A DNA stretch of 64,000 nt from Pseudomonas sp. C2B4 (GCF_013359695.1 NZ_JABFMU010000015.1:1-64000); one strand, 5' to 3'; numbered from the stretch's first letter, positions 1 through 9,223 are shown. Notes: a model not told the origin generated them from the sequence alone. Made by a program: numbers and translations.

Positions 1-55
1 GGCTCGCTCCCACAGGGGAATGCATTTCAACTGTGGGAGCGAGCCTGCTCGCGAA
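1..55. repeat. REP doublet, cut by window edge
   Basis: Two REP copies face each other (GGCTCGCTCCCAC ... GTGGGAGCGAGCCTGCTCGC) with a spacer of about 20 bp. The left copy is truncated by the window start. The element ends 41 bp before the response-regulator gene. Confidence 0.9.
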
Positions 56-96
56 AGCGGTCTATCTGGCGCCACTGCACTTTCTGGAAACACCCC

Positions 97-798
97 ATGC
101 CCAACATCTTCCTGGTCGAAGACGACACCGCCCTAGCCGAACTGATCGCCAGTTACCTGGAACGCAACGGCTACTCCGTCAGCGTGATCGGTCGTGGCGA
201 CCAGGTGCGCGAACGGGCCCGGGTCAGTCCGCCGGACCTGGTGATCCTCGACCTGATGCTGCCCGGCCTCGACGGCTTGCAGGTTTGTCGCCTGCTGCGC
301 GCCGATTCGGCGACGCTGCCGATCCTGATGCTCACCGCCCGTGACGACAGCCATGACCAGGTGCTGGGCCTGGAAATGGGCGCCGACGACTACGTCACCA
401 AACCCTGCGAACCCCGGGTGCTGCTGGCCCGGGTGCGCACCTTGCTGCGCCGCAGCAGCCTCAGCGAACCGCAGACCGCCAACGACCGCATCCTCATGGG
501 CAACCTGTGCATCGACCTGTCCGAGCGCACCGTGACCTGGCGCGATCAACCGGTGGAGCTGTCCAGTGGCGAGTACAACCTGTTGGTAGTGCTGGCCCGG
601 CATGCCGGCGAAGTGCTGAGCCGCGACCAGATCCTGCAGCGCCTGCGCGGCATCGAGTTCAATGGCACCGATCGCTCGGTGGACGTGGCGATCTCCAAGC
701 TGCGGCGCAAGTTCGACGACAACGCCGGCGAGGCGCGCAAGATCAAGACCGTGTGGGGCAAGGGCTATCTGTTCAGCCGTTCCGAGTGGGAATACTGA
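97..798 (+). CDS. rstA: OmpR-family response regulator, RstA-like
   Basis: A 233-residue two-domain regulator. The receiver domain spans about residues 3-115, with acidic pair E8/D9-D10, phospho-acceptor D52 (in LVILDLMLPG) and K102 (DDYVTKP). A winged-helix DNA-binding domain (about 135-228) ends in the transactivation-loop and wing pattern DRSVDVAISKLRRK ... KGYLF. The stretch LRGIEFNGTDRSVDVAIS resembles E. coli RstA closely, so I use that name. It acts in the cytoplasm, is phosphorylated by the kinase encoded 4 bp downstream and should bind its target promoters. Start ATG at 97, with only a weak GGAA upstream. The orthology is from memory; a generic OmpR paralogue is the alternative. Confidence 0.85.
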   Translation: MPNIFLVEDDTALAELIASYLERNGYSVSVIGRGDQVRERARVSPPDLVILDLMLPGLDGLQVCRLLRADSATLPILMLTARDDSHDQVLGLEMGADDYVTKPCEPRVLLARVRTLLRRSSLSEPQTANDRILMGNLCIDLSERTVTWRDQPVELSSGEYNLLVVLARHAGEVLSRDQILQRLRGIEFNGTDRSVDVAISKLRRKFDDNAGEARKIKTVWGKGYLFSRSEWEY

Positions 799-802
799 GG
801 CC

Positions 803-2101
803 ATGTTCAGACTCCTGTTTCGCCTGTACCTGGTGACGATCATTTCGTACAGCGCAGCGATCTACCTGGTGCCGGACCTGGTGATCAAGGTTTTCCACGA
901 GCGTTTCCTGACCTACAACCTCGATTACTCCCGGGGACTGCAAACCCTGATCGTCAAACAGTTCAAGGCCGTCCCCACCGAACAGTGGCCGGCGCTGGCG
1001 GCGGAAATGGACAAGGATTTCCATCCGCTGCACATCGTGCTCAGCGCCAACGACGATCATGCGTTTTCCCTTGATGAACAGCAGCGATTGCAGCGTGGCG
1101 AGAACGTCGTGCGCATCGGTGACTGGGGCTGGCGCACCCTGGCGGTGGCGCCGCTGAACGAGCACGCGGTGGTGCAAATGGTGGTGCCGCCGGACCCGAT
1201 GGACGTCAGCCTGCTGTACTGGAGCATCAACGTGCTGATCGGCGCGACCATGCTCGCGTGCCTGTTGCTGTGGTTGCGCCCGCACTGGCGCGACCTGGAA
1301 CGACTTAAAGGCACCGCCGAGCGCTTCGGCAAGGGCCACTTGAGCGAACGCACGCAGATTGCCCCCAGCTCCAACATCGGCAGCCTGGCCAACGTGTTCG
1401 ACACCATGGCCGGCGATATCGAGAACCTGTTGAACCAGCAGCGCGATCTGCTCAATGCCGTGTCCCACGAACTGCGCACACCGCTGACGCGCCTGGATTT
1501 CGGCCTGGCCCTTGCCCTGTCCGACGACTTGCCAGCCGCCAGTCGCGAACGCCTGCAAGGCCTGGTGGATCACATTCGCGAACTCGATGAACTGGTGCTG
1601 GAACTGCTGTCCTACAGCCGCCTGCAAAACCCGGCGCGGGTGCCAGAACAGGTCGAGGTGTCGCTGGACGAATTCATCGACAGCATTCTGGGCAGCGTCG
1701 ATGAAGAACAATCACCGGACATCGTCATCGACGTGCTGCTGCACGGCCAGCTCGAACGTTTCACCCTCGACCCGCGCCTGACCGCCCGCGCCTTGCAGAA
1801 CCTGCTGCGCAACGCCATGCGTTACTGCGAAAAGCGCATTCAGATCGGCGTGAAGGTGTGCCCCAAAGGGTGTGAAATCTGGGTCGACGATGACGGCATC
1901 GGCATACCGGATGACGAGCGGGAGCGGATTTTCGAGCCATTCTACCGCCTGGACCGCAGCCGCGATCGTGCCACGGGCGGCTTCGGTCTGGGGCTGGCGA
2001 TCAGTCGCCGGGCGCTGGAGGCTCAGGGGGGGACGCTCACGGTCGAAGCGTCACCGTTGGGCGGGGCGCGGTTCCGGTTGTGGTTGGCTACAAAGTTGTA
2101 A
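803..2101 (+). CDS. rstB: Sensor histidine kinase, RstB-like
   Basis: A 432-residue inner-membrane kinase and partner of the preceding regulator (4-bp gap, same strand). TM1 is about residues 5-25, a periplasmic sensor region about 30-135 and TM2 about 138-157. HAMP follows (160-210), then HisKA with phospho-acceptor H222 in [12 protein letters not shown]. The HATPase domain shows N-box NLLRNAMRYC, G1 box DDDGIGIPDDERERIF and G2 box GFGLGLAISRRAL. All catalytic boxes are intact. The open frame extends upstream to 662, but the ATG at 803 directly after the rstA stop gives the normal RstB N-terminus. The stimulus cannot be read from sequence; RstB-type kinases are linked to envelope, acid or Mg2+ stress in enterics. 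Confidence 0.85.
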   Translation: MFRLLFRLYLVTIISYSAAIYLVPDLVIKVFHERFLTYNLDYSRGLQTLIVKQFKAVPTEQWPALAAEMDKDFHPLHIVLSANDDHAFSLDEQQRLQRGENVVRIGDWGWRTLAVAPLNEHAVVQMVVPPDPMDVSLLYWSINVLIGATMLACLLLWLRPHWRDLERLKGTAERFGKGHLSERTQIAPSSNIGSLANVFDTMAGDIENLLNQQRDLLNAVSHELRTPLTRLDFGLALALSDDLPAASRERLQGLVDHIRELDELVLELLSYSRLQNPARVPEQVEVSLDEFIDSILGSVDEEQSPDIVIDVLLHGQLERFTLDPRLTARALQNLLRNAMRYCEKRIQIGVKVCPKGCEIWVDDDGIGIPDDERERIFEPFYRLDRSRDRATGGFGLGLAISRRALEAQGGTLTVEASPLGGARFRLWLATKL

Positions 2102-2258
2102 AGGTAACTTTTGATTCGACCGACGGTATTGATTCATACCGGAAAAGTGCACTGACCTGTTACTTCTGACAGTAGTCCGAGTTGTTTGCCAGTGGTTCAC
2201 TACACCCACAGTGTTTGGTCATTCAACCAAAGAACACTGATCGACAGGGAGTGTACCG

Positions 2259-3809
2259 ATGGACATCAACGCCCGGTTCGCGACGATCGCTTTGCAGTGT
2301 TCTGTGATAGCGATTTTCCTTTCAAGCCTTGGGGCCTGTGCCAATCGGGTCGATAGCATGCCGGTGCCGGTCTCCAATCCAAAAGCATCAGCCAACGCCG
2401 GGATTGCACCCTTACTCTCAGTCAGCGCCCCCGGATCGGAACGGTTTTTTGCGGTGGGCAGATTGCACGGGACCAAAGGCGAGGGGTGGAATTGCACCGC
2501 CACGCTGTTTGCCAGCAGCGAAACCCCGAACGACAACCAACGTGCAAGAATTTTGTCTGCCGGACATTGCGCGAGAATGACGGGTGACAATGAGGTTGTT
2601 ATCGATCAACCCATGGGCGAAGGTTGGAAGTTCACCGCCAAATATTTTCATGACAACAAAGATGAGCACGTGCAGGTGCCGATCGAACGGATTGTGTATT
2701 CCACGATGAAATCGACTGATGTTGCGGTCATGGAACTTGGGGTGACTTATGGCTTTATGAAGTCGCTAGGAATAAAACCGCTGTTATTGGAGGAGTTGAA
2801 GACTACGGATAGCACGAACGAAGCGGTACACATACCAATGGGCTTATTCCCCGGAGGGTTTTTCCTTCGTCATTCGATCTGCCAGGCCCTGTCGCCTCAA
2901 GCCGTTTTCGAAGGGTTTCAACCCATTCGTGAAGATACACCCTGGTTTTTTCCGCAAGCCATACCTACCGATTGCATCGGAGTGTACGGGGGATCTTCAG
3001 GGGCCCCAGTCTTCGCGAAGGACGGCACCCGCGTGATCGGCGTATTGTCCACGGCCGTAACGCCCAACTTCAATGGCTGTGGATGGGGACGCCCTTGTGA
3101 AGTCAACGCAAACGGCGTCATCAGTCGTCCGGAAGCGGTTTATTTTGTTTCGGTTGGCTCCATCCTCAAGGCGCTTGAAAGTGACAATACCCTTGATCTG
3201 AGCAAACTGGATCCTGGTACCGGGGTAGCCCTGGAGCGAACGGGGTCGTGGTCCACCCAAGCTCAAATCAAGGGTGAAGACGGCAATGTGCAACCTGCCA
3301 AATGGAACTTGAAGATTAACGATGGTTTTGAGTTCATTCGCTACAAAACTGGTCCCGCCTACTCAACTCGATGTGAACTGGCCAAAGGATATGGTGCGCC
3401 CTTGAGAGCGGCAGACCAGCCGCTTATCGAACTTCCCGTCGGTCCGGAGGAGGGGGTCAGGTCCATGTGCGTGATTGGTATCAAACCTGATGAAACTGCT
3501 TCGCAACCCATGCCATATGCCACGGTTAAATTGCGTGAAATTGATAACACTCCCCCTGTCCATGTACCCGAGATCGCAGTGCAGGAAAATGGCGATAGGT
3601 GGGGGGTGTTATTGCAGCTCACAGCGAATGAAAACGCGCGCGCCAACATCAAATACGGTCCGCAGTCCACGACAGAATGCGCAAATATGGACGGATACCA
3701 GGCATACGACGTTAGCTTCTATTTATCAAAGGATAGGCAGTGGCGTGTCTGCGCGTTTGGAGAAGACGAGGCGGGCAATCCGGGGCCCATCGTCAGCAAA
3801 GACATTTAA
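2259..3809 (+). CDS. Trypsin-like serine protease lipoprotein
   Basis: 516 residues. A type II signal peptide ends in LSSLGAC, so C27 should be lipidated. The S1-type catalytic triad is visible: H103 in SAGHC, D154 in STDVAVMEL and S247 in GGSSGAPV. The C-terminal part contains two similar modules, each with IKYGP/RYKTGP, a Cys about 8-10 residues on, GY, and a second Cys 24-32 residues later (C372/C404 and C474/C498), suggesting two disulfide-linked Ig-like repeats. Start ATG 2259 follows the ribosome site AGGGAG. The gene is visibly AT-richer than its neighbours, with several ATA and AGG codons, which hints at transfer. It probably acts in the periplasm or on the outer membrane as an endopeptidase; substrate unknown. 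Confidence 0.75.
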   Translation: MDINARFATIALQCSVIAIFLSSLGACANRVDSMPVPVSNPKASANAGIAPLLSVSAPGSERFFAVGRLHGTKGEGWNCTATLFASSETPNDNQRARILSAGHCARMTGDNEVVIDQPMGEGWKFTAKYFHDNKDEHVQVPIERIVYSTMKSTDVAVMELGVTYGFMKSLGIKPLLLEELKTTDSTNEAVHIPMGLFPGGFFLRHSICQALSPQAVFEGFQPIREDTPWFFPQAIPTDCIGVYGGSSGAPVFAKDGTRVIGVLSTAVTPNFNGCGWGRPCEVNANGVISRPEAVYFVSVGSILKALESDNTLDLSKLDPGTGVALERTGSWSTQAQIKGEDGNVQPAKWNLKINDGFEFIRYKTGPAYSTRCELAKGYGAPLRAADQPLIELPVGPEEGVRSMCVIGIKPDETASQPMPYATVKLREIDNTPPVHVPEIAVQENGDRWGVLLQLTANENARANIKYGPQSTTECANMDGYQAYDVSFYLSKDRQWRVCAFGEDEAGNPGPIVSKDI

Positions 3810-3855
3810 AGGTGAGTCTGGCTGCCGCCACGGAAGGCAGGCGTCAGCCTGATCA

Positions 3856-4617
3856 TCAGGTGTTCAGCCGGGTGCGCAGCGCTTTGGCCATTTCTTCCAG
3901 ATTCGCCATCGGATTACGCCCGATCAACATCCACGCATGCTCCAGGTCGGCCCAATAGACAATGTTCATCTCGTGTCGGCGTTCCCGGGCGAAATGCCGG
4001 TTGCCACCGTTGGAGCGCGTGACGCAAAGCGCCATCGGGCCATGAACGAGATCGAGGTAGCTGATCTGGGCGATCGGCACGCCGTCGTACTCGAGGATTT
4101 GTGCGCGTTTGAGTTCGGCACGGGGCAAGGCCAACTGCGCGGGCGCGAGGTTCAGGCCCAGGCGCGCATCGATGGTGCGCAGTTGCGAGCGTTGGGTGGC
4201 TTCGTCGCTGGGCAGGTGGTCGAGGGTTTCCGGCACGTAAAGCACCATGTAGTCCGCCACCAATTGGCGCCAGTTGCTTTTCTGCTGGCTGGTTTGCCAG
4301 CCGAGGAACAAACGGTCCGCCAGCACGCCGCTGAATACCAACCCCGCGGCCGCCGCGAGGAACCAGCGGCGATTGAGTGCAGGCCGGGCTGGCGAGGGCA
4401 GGGTGTCGAGCATGGCTTGCAGGCGAATCACCGGCGCCTGGCGTCCCAGTTCGTCATAGGCCGCCTTGAACGGCAGGCTGCTGCGGTTCAACCATTGCAG
4501 GCGCAGGCCCAGCATCGGGTCTTCGGCGATGGCGTCGTCGATACGCTGGCGCTGTTCGCTGTCGAGTTGGTCGTCCAGATAAGCCACCAGTTGCTCATCC
4601 GGGATTCGCGCGTTCAT
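3856..4617 (-). CDS. Anti-sigma factor, membrane-anchored
   Basis: 253 residues. The short N-terminal cytoplasmic domain (MNARIPDEQLVAYLDDQLD) is typical of anti-sigma factors that hold an ECF sigma. One membrane span (about 90-113, WFLAAAAGLVFSGVLADRLF) separates it from a periplasmic domain of about 140 residues. No H-x3-C-x2-C zinc motif is present, so it is not a ZAS-type anti-sigma. Start ATG at 4617 overlaps the sigma-factor TGA by 3 bases (ATGA), indicating coupled translation; the frame remains open 11 codons further, but that would run into the sigma gene. It should release its sigma when an envelope signal is sensed. The signal is unknown. Confidence 0.8.
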   Translation of the reverse strand: MNARIPDEQLVAYLDDQLDSEQRQRIDDAIAEDPMLGLRLQWLNRSSLPFKAAYDELGRQAPVIRLQAMLDTLPSPARPALNRRWFLAAAAGLVFSGVLADRLFLGWQTSQQKSNWRQLVADYMVLYVPETLDHLPSDEATQRSQLRTIDARLGLNLAPAQLALPRAELKRAQILEYDGVPIAQISYLDLVHGPMALCVTRSNGGNRHFARERRHEMNIVYWADLEHAWMLIGRNPMANLEEMAKALRTRLNT

Positions 4618-5111
4618 CGACGTTCTCCGCTGGAGGGATTCGGCACGCAATGCAGGGGCGGGTATTCGGCGAGTTTGCCCCGGGCGGCGGCCAGGCGGCT
4701 CATCACGGTGCCGATGGGGACTTGCAGCACCTCGGCCACTTCGCGGTAGGACAATCCCTCGACGTAGGCCAGAAATACCGTTTCGCGCTGGGCTTCGGGC
4801 AACGCATCGACACGGCGGATGACTTGTGCCGCCAGGACATGGGTTTGCGCTGCGTACTCACCGTCGAACGACAACACTTCTTCGCCCTCTATCGTGCCTT
4901 GACCTTGACGCACCCGCCGGGCGCGCACTTCGTTGAGCCAGACCGAATGCAGAATGCTCATCAGCCAGCGGTCCATGCGCGTCCCCGACTCGAATTGCCC
5001 GGCCCGTTCCAGTGCCCGCACACAGGTGGCTTGCACCAGGTCTTCGGCGACATGTCTTTGCCTGGACAACAGCAGCCCGTAACGCCACAAACGCGCCAGG
5101 TGCTGACCCAA
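4614..5111 (-). CDS. ECF sigma factor (sigma-70 family)
   Basis: 165 residues from a TTG codon. Region 2 (HLARLWRYGLLLSR, DLVQATCVRALERA, WLMSILHSVWLNEVRA) and region 4 (ALPEAQRETVFLAYVEGLSYREVAEVLQVPIGTVMSRLAAAR, about 107-150) are complete. It directs RNA polymerase to a small regulon and is held by the anti-sigma encoded in overlap downstream. The start is uncertain: no ATG or GTG exists between the TGA of the upstream TPR gene (5166-5168, same frame) and TTG 5111. The intervening in-frame codons (ITEAVIASDQAIRAE) look like normal coding sequence and begin with ATA at 5154-5156, which may be a non-standard start or a mutated ATG. Confidence 0.75.
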   Translation of the reverse strand: MGQHLARLWRYGLLLSRQRHVAEDLVQATCVRALERAGQFESGTRMDRWLMSILHSVWLNEVRARRVRQGQGTIEGEEVLSFDGEYAAQTHVLAAQVIRRVDALPEAQRETVFLAYVEGLSYREVAEVLQVPIGTVMSRLAAARGKLAEYPPLHCVPNPSSGERR

Positions 5112-5165
5112 TTCTGCCCGTATTGCCTGATCGCTGGCGATAACGGCCTCCGTTATTTCGGGGTA

Positions 5166-5705
5166 TCAGGTTTTCGATGAGTCGTTGATGGCTTCAGCCA
5201 GGTCCTGGTATTCCTCGCAGGCGGTGCCGCCGCAAATCGATTTGATCTGTTGCAACTGCTCCTGGGCGAGATCCAGCCGACCCTTGATCACATAGGCTTC
5301 GCCCAGGTATTCGCGGACCTTGGCGTAGTGTGGATCGAGTTTGACCGATTGCAGGTAATAACTGATGCCTTCGTCGGTACGCCCCAGTTTACGCGTCGCG
5401 TAGCCACGATAGTTCAAGGCTTTGGCGGTATTGGGGTCTTTGAGCGTATCGAGCAGCGCCAAGGCCTCTTCGTAGCGCCCGTGCTTGGCCAGTTGATACG
5501 CGTAATCGGTGCGGTCGGCGTCCGGCACCAACTTGCTGGTCTGCACCACGCATTTGCGGGCCTTCTTGTCGAAGACCTGTCCTCTGGGGCACTGGGGTTT
5601 GGCGGGCGTCTCTTCCTCGCCGTTGGCCCATGCCTGTGAGCCGGCCAACACGACAGCGAATATCAGCGGTGCGGTGAAAATCGAAAAACGGCTATTCATG
5701 GGCAT
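5166..5705 (-). CDS. Exported TPR-repeat protein
   Basis: 179 residues with a Sec signal peptide (MNSRFSIFTAPLIFAVVLAGSQAWA, cleavage near AWA-NG). A Cys pair follows (CPRGQ...KCV), then at least two TPR motifs (about 70-160: YAYQLAKHGRYEEALALLD, LGEAYVIKGRLDLAQEQL). It should be periplasmic and mediate protein contacts. It is the first gene of the leftward operon TPR - ECF sigma - anti-sigma, lying 54 bp before the TTG of the sigma. This suggests it is sensed or controlled by that pair. Start is ATG 5705 or 5699 (MNSRF); GTGGAG upstream serves either. Confidence 0.75.
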   Translation of the reverse strand: MPMNSRFSIFTAPLIFAVVLAGSQAWANGEEETPAKPQCPRGQVFDKKARKCVVQTSKLVPDADRTDYAYQLAKHGRYEEALALLDTLKDPNTAKALNYRGYATRKLGRTDEGISYYLQSVKLDPHYAKVREYLGEAYVIKGRLDLAQEQLQQIKSICGGTACEEYQDLAEAINDSSKT

Positions 5706-5846
5706 GCTCCACGGAAGTCGGCGGCCAGCAATCTATGAACACCACAGTGTGAACAATTATTCATTTTTTTGCGGCGTTCTGCTTAAGGAAAGCTCAAATC
5801 GACGGGTTATGCTCGTTGTCATCCATCATTGAACTGGAGATCCGCC

Positions 5847-6620
5847 ATGAACGATCAGGTTCACCACGCCGCGGCCGCGGGTTACAAGACGGGCGCCGAT
5901 ACTTACGTACGCGGTCGCCCGGATTACCCGCCGCAGGTGGCCGATTGGTTGACGGGCACCCTTGGGCTGAACGCGCAGGCCGCCGTGGTCGACCTGGGAG
6001 CCGGTACCGGCAAATTCACGGGGCGTCTGGTGGCAACCGGCGCGCAGGTGATCGCCGTGGAGCCCGTGGCGCAGATGCTGGAAAAACTCTCCACGGCGTT
6101 TCCCGACGTGTTGGCCGTAAACGGCACCGCGACGGACCTGCCGCTTCCGGACGAATCGGTGGACGTGGTGGTCTGCGCCCAGGCGTTCCACTGGTTCGCG
6201 AGCAAGGACGCCCTCGACGAAATCGCCCGTGTGCTCAAGCCCGGCGGCCGGTTGGGGCTGGTGTGGAACCTGCGTGACACCCGCGTCGGTTGGGTGCCAA
6301 AACTGGATGCGATCGTCAACGCGCATGAAGGCGATACGCCGCGTTATTACACCGGTGCCTGGCGCACGGCCTTCCCGCACCCGGCGTTCGGGCCGTTACA
6401 GGGGCAGCGCTTCAGCCATGGCCACACCGGCTCGCCGGAAGATGTGATCTTCAATCGGGCGCGCTCGACCAGTTTCATTGCGGCGCTGCCGGAGGTTGAG
6501 CGGGCGAAGGTTGATGAGCAGATCCGGGCGATGATTGCGGGCGAGCCAGAGTTGAGGGGGCGGGAAGTGGTGACCGTGCCTTATGAGACGGCGGTGTTTG
6601 TGGCGGTGAAGGCCAGTTGA
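5847..6620 (+). CDS. SAM-dependent class I methyltransferase
   Basis: 257 residues. Motif I VVDLGAGTGKFT (about 47-58), the acidic end of strand 2 (VIAVEPV) and the post-motif pattern LPLPDESVDVVVCAQAFHWF match small-molecule methyltransferases of the Methyltransf_11 type (UbiE/YafE-like). The ATG at 5847 is preceded by ACTGGAGA. It is a soluble cytoplasmic enzyme; its acceptor is unknown. It stands alone, divergent from the TPR/sigma operon, and is followed by a REP doublet. Confidence 0.8.
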   Translation: MNDQVHHAAAAGYKTGADTYVRGRPDYPPQVADWLTGTLGLNAQAAVVDLGAGTGKFTGRLVATGAQVIAVEPVAQMLEKLSTAFPDVLAVNGTATDLPLPDESVDVVVCAQAFHWFASKDALDEIARVLKPGGRLGLVWNLRDTRVGWVPKLDAIVNAHEGDTPRYYTGAWRTAFPHPAFGPLQGQRFSHGHTGSPEDVIFNRARSTSFIAALPEVERAKVDEQIRAMIAGEPELRGREVVTVPYETAVFVAVKAS

Positions 6621-6635
6621 ATCGACGGCGCGGCC

Positions 6636-6700
6636 TTCGCGAGCAGGCTCGCTCCCACAGGGGATTGCATTTCAAATGTGGGAGCGAGCCTGCTCGCGAA
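6636..6700. repeat. REP doublet (REPIN), short spacer
   Basis: TTCGCGAGCAGGCTCGCTCC and its reverse complement face each other across about 19 bp containing GGGATTGCATTTCAAAT. It follows the methyltransferase stop. Confidence 0.95.
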
Positions 6701-6825
6701 GGGGCCAGCCCAGACACCCGATGTCTAAGAGCAGTCCCGCATTTGGCCGAACCACGGCCTTACTGCAACCCATCCTGCCTTGTTATAGTCGGGCCTCTTT
6801 TTTGCCCGCTAAAAGGATCACCGGC

Positions 6826-7638
6826 ATGTCTCAATACACCGCGTTCAGCGTCGAACTGGTCGATAAAATCGCTCATGTGCAGATCAATCGCCCGGAGAAA
6901 ATCAACTCGATGAACGCCGCGTTCTGGAGCGAAATCGTCGAGATTTTCCAGTGGATCGACGACACCGACGAAGTGCGCGTGGTGGTGCTCAGCGGTGCCG
7001 GCAAGCATTTCTCCTCGGGCATCGACCTGATGATGCTGGCCAACGTAGCCAATGAGCTGGGCAAGGACGTCGGACGCAATGCGCGTCTGCTGCGCCGCAA
7101 GATCCTCAACCTGCAAGCCTCCTTCAACGCCGTCGACAACTGCCGCAAACCGGTGCTGGCGGCCATTCAGGGGTATTGCCTGGGCGGTGCCATCGACCTG
7201 ATCGCTGCGTGCGACATGCGCTACGCGGCCGAAGATGCGCAGTTCTCGATCAAGGAAATCGACATCGGCATGGCCGCCGACGTTGGCACGCTGCAACGCT
7301 TGCCGCGAATCATTGGTGACGGCATGCTGCGTGAACTGGCTTACACTGGTCGCACCTTTGGCGCCGAAGAAGCCCGTGGCATGGGCCTGGTCAATCGCGT
7401 CTACAGCGACACCGCCAGCCTGCTCGATGGCGTCATGGGCATTGCCCGCGAGATCGCGAGCAAGTCACCGATCGCCGTCACCGGCACCAAGGAAATGATC
7501 AGCTACATGCGCGATCATCGCATCGACGACGGCCTGGAATACGTTGCCACCTGGAACGCCGCCATGCTGCAATCCACCGATTTGCGCGTGGCCATGGCCG
7601 CCCATATGAGCAAACAGAAACCCGAATTTCTGGATTGA
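6826..7638 (+). CDS. delta3,5-delta2,4-dienoyl-CoA isomerase (crotonase family)
   Basis: 270 residues. Crotonase fold with oxyanion segments KHFSSGIDL (60-68) and YCLGGAIDLIAACD (117-130). Acidic residues D124, E144 and D152 have the spacing (20 and 8) of the catalytic Asp/Glu/Asp of mammalian ECH1, and IDIGMAADVGTLQRLP is the ECH1-type signature. It should shift 3,5-dienoyl-CoA to 2,4-dienoyl-CoA during beta-oxidation of odd-position unsaturated fatty acids. Start ATG 6826 with AAAGGA upstream; the longer open frame lacks a ribosome site. NudC follows after 7 bp, probably co-transcribed. General enoyl-CoA hydratase is the weaker alternative. Confidence 0.85.
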   Translation: MSQYTAFSVELVDKIAHVQINRPEKINSMNAAFWSEIVEIFQWIDDTDEVRVVVLSGAGKHFSSGIDLMMLANVANELGKDVGRNARLLRRKILNLQASFNAVDNCRKPVLAAIQGYCLGGAIDLIAACDMRYAAEDAQFSIKEIDIGMAADVGTLQRLPRIIGDGMLRELAYTGRTFGAEEARGMGLVNRVYSDTASLLDGVMGIAREIASKSPIAVTGTKEMISYMRDHRIDDGLEYVATWNAAMLQSTDLRVAMAAHMSKQKPEFLD

Positions 7639-7645
7639 TTGAAAA

Positions 7646-8476
7646 ATGACTTCACGCTGGACCACTGCAGTTCTGGACACCGATCAACCTGGCGGCTGGG
7701 CCGTGGCACGCAGCCCCGAAGGCTTTCTGTTCGATGACAATGGCGCGCTGTTCCCCCGTGAATGGCTCAAGCGCCAGGAACTGTCGGTGCTCGCCGAGCA
7801 TGGCATCGGTCACCTCGACGGCGAGCCGGTGTACCTGCTGGAGTTGCGCAATCCCGGCGAAGTGCCGGGCTGCAACTGGAAAGGCTTGCGGGCGTTCATG
7901 CTCGAAGGCGATCACACGCTCTACAAGGTCCTGGGTTATGCCGCGCAGATCGGTACCTGGGCCCGTGAGCACCGCTTTTGCGGTAACTGCGGCCAGGCGA
8001 TGATCCAGGTGCCGCGGGAGCGGGCGATGTACTGCCAGCCGTGCGATTTGCGCAGTTATCCGCGCATTTCGCCGAGCATGATCGTGCTGGTGACCCGTGG
8101 CGATGAAGTGCTGCTGGCACGCTCGCCGCGTTTCGTCACCGGGGTCTACAGCACGTTGGCGGGGTTTGCCGAACCTGGCGAATCGGCCGAGGATTGCCTG
8201 ATTCGCGAGGTGCGTGAAGAAGTGCGGATCGAGGTGAAGAACATCCAATACATGGGCAGCCAGTGCTGGCCGTTCCCGCATTCGATGATGCTCGGCTTCC
8301 ATGCCGAATACGCCGGTGGCGAGATCGTCTGCCAGGAAGACGAGATCGAAGACGCCCAGTGGTTCAACGTCCACGCGCTGCCGCCGTTGCCGGCGTCGCG
8401 CTCGATTGCCCGTTACCTGATCGACATCTATGTGGCGCGGCGTTTAGGCCACGCTGAACCAGTGTTGCCAGGCTAG
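7646..8476 (+). CDS. nudC: NAD(H) diphosphatase / NAD-cap hydrolase NudC
   Basis: 276 residues. A zinc ribbon is present (C112, C115, C130, C133), followed by a Nudix box starting at G173 (GFAEPGES, then REVREEV). The family tag SQPWPFP appears as SQCWPFPHS, with Cys in place of the first Pro. The Gly of the Nudix consensus EExGU is R194 here. NudC hydrolyses NADH to NMNH and AMP and removes NAD caps from RNA in the cytoplasm. Start ATG 7646, 7 bp after the isomerase stop. Its 3' end overlaps the convergent TSUP gene by 33 bp. Confidence 0.92.
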   Translation: MTSRWTTAVLDTDQPGGWAVARSPEGFLFDDNGALFPREWLKRQELSVLAEHGIGHLDGEPVYLLELRNPGEVPGCNWKGLRAFMLEGDHTLYKVLGYAAQIGTWAREHRFCGNCGQAMIQVPRERAMYCQPCDLRSYPRISPSMIVLVTRGDEVLLARSPRFVTGVYSTLAGFAEPGESAEDCLIREVREEVRIEVKNIQYMGSQCWPFPHSMMLGFHAEYAGGEIVCQEDEIEDAQWFNVHALPPLPASRSIARYLIDIYVARRLGHAEPVLPG

Positions 8477-9223
8477 CCGCACGGTCAGCCCCAGCACCAC
8501 GGTGATGAACACCGGACGGATGAACTTCGCGCCGCCACTGATGGCGGTGCGAGCGCCGAAGAACGCCCCGACCATCACCGACAGGCCCATGCACAGGCCG
8601 ATGATCCAGTCCACTTGCCCTGAAAATATGAATACCGACAGCGCCGCGATGTTGCTGACGAAGTTCATGCTGCGCGCCACGCCGCTGGCCTTGACCAGAT
8701 CAATGGGGTAGAGCAGCAGGCTGCTGACGGTCCAGAACGCTCCGGTGCCGGGACCGGCCACGCCATCGTAGAAACCGAGGCTGAAGCCCTGGCTCGATTG
8801 CCACTTCTTCTTGATCGGCGCATCGCTGTCCAGCGGCGCTTTCGGTGTACCGCCAAACAGCAGGTAAAGTCCGCAGGCGAAGACGATCACCGGCAGCATC
8901 TTGTTCAGCCATTCGGCCGGCAGGTAATGCGCGACCACCGCACCGGTCAGCGCGCCGACCAGGGTGCCGACGATGGCGTGCATCCACTGTTTGGGGTGGA
9001 ACAGCTTGCGACGGTAGAAGGTGAAGCTGGCGGTCGCCGAGCCGAAGGTCGAACTGAGTTTGTTGGTGCCCAGCACCAGATGGGGCGGAAGACCCGCCGT
9101 GAGCAACGCCGGGGTGGTCAACAGGCCACCACCGCCGGCAATGGCATCGATGAAACCGGCAATGAAAGCGACAAGGGCCAGAATGGCCAGGGTGGTGAGG
9201 TCAACGCTGAGTTCGAAAGGCAT
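8444..9223 (-). CDS. TSUP-family permease (sulfite exporter TauE/SafE type)
   Basis: 259 residues, about eight hydrophobic spans, with the family repeats [21 protein letters not shown] near the N-terminus and [17 protein letters not shown] near residue 150. TSUP proteins carry sulfur-containing organic anions or sulfite across the inner membrane. The substrate cannot be decided here. It runs opposite to nudC and overlaps its end by 33 bp; no metabolic partner is adjacent. Confidence 0.85.
   Translation of the reverse strand: MPFELSVDLTTLAILALVAFIAGFIDAIAGGGGLLTTPALLTAGLPPHLVLGTNKLSSTFGSATASFTFYRRKLFHPKQWMHAIVGTLVGALTGAVVAHYLPAEWLNKMLPVIVFACGLYLLFGGTPKAPLDSDAPIKKKWQSSQGFSLGFYDGVAGPGTGAFWTVSSLLLYPIDLVKASGVARSMNFVSNIAALSVFIFSGQVDWIIGLCMGLSVMVGAFFGARTAISGGAKFIRPVFITVVLGLTVRLAWQHWFSVA

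Noticed and set aside
2124..2141. CGGTAT/ATACCG hairpin after rstB
   Set aside because: Short, weak stem without a T-tract; not enough for a terminator call.
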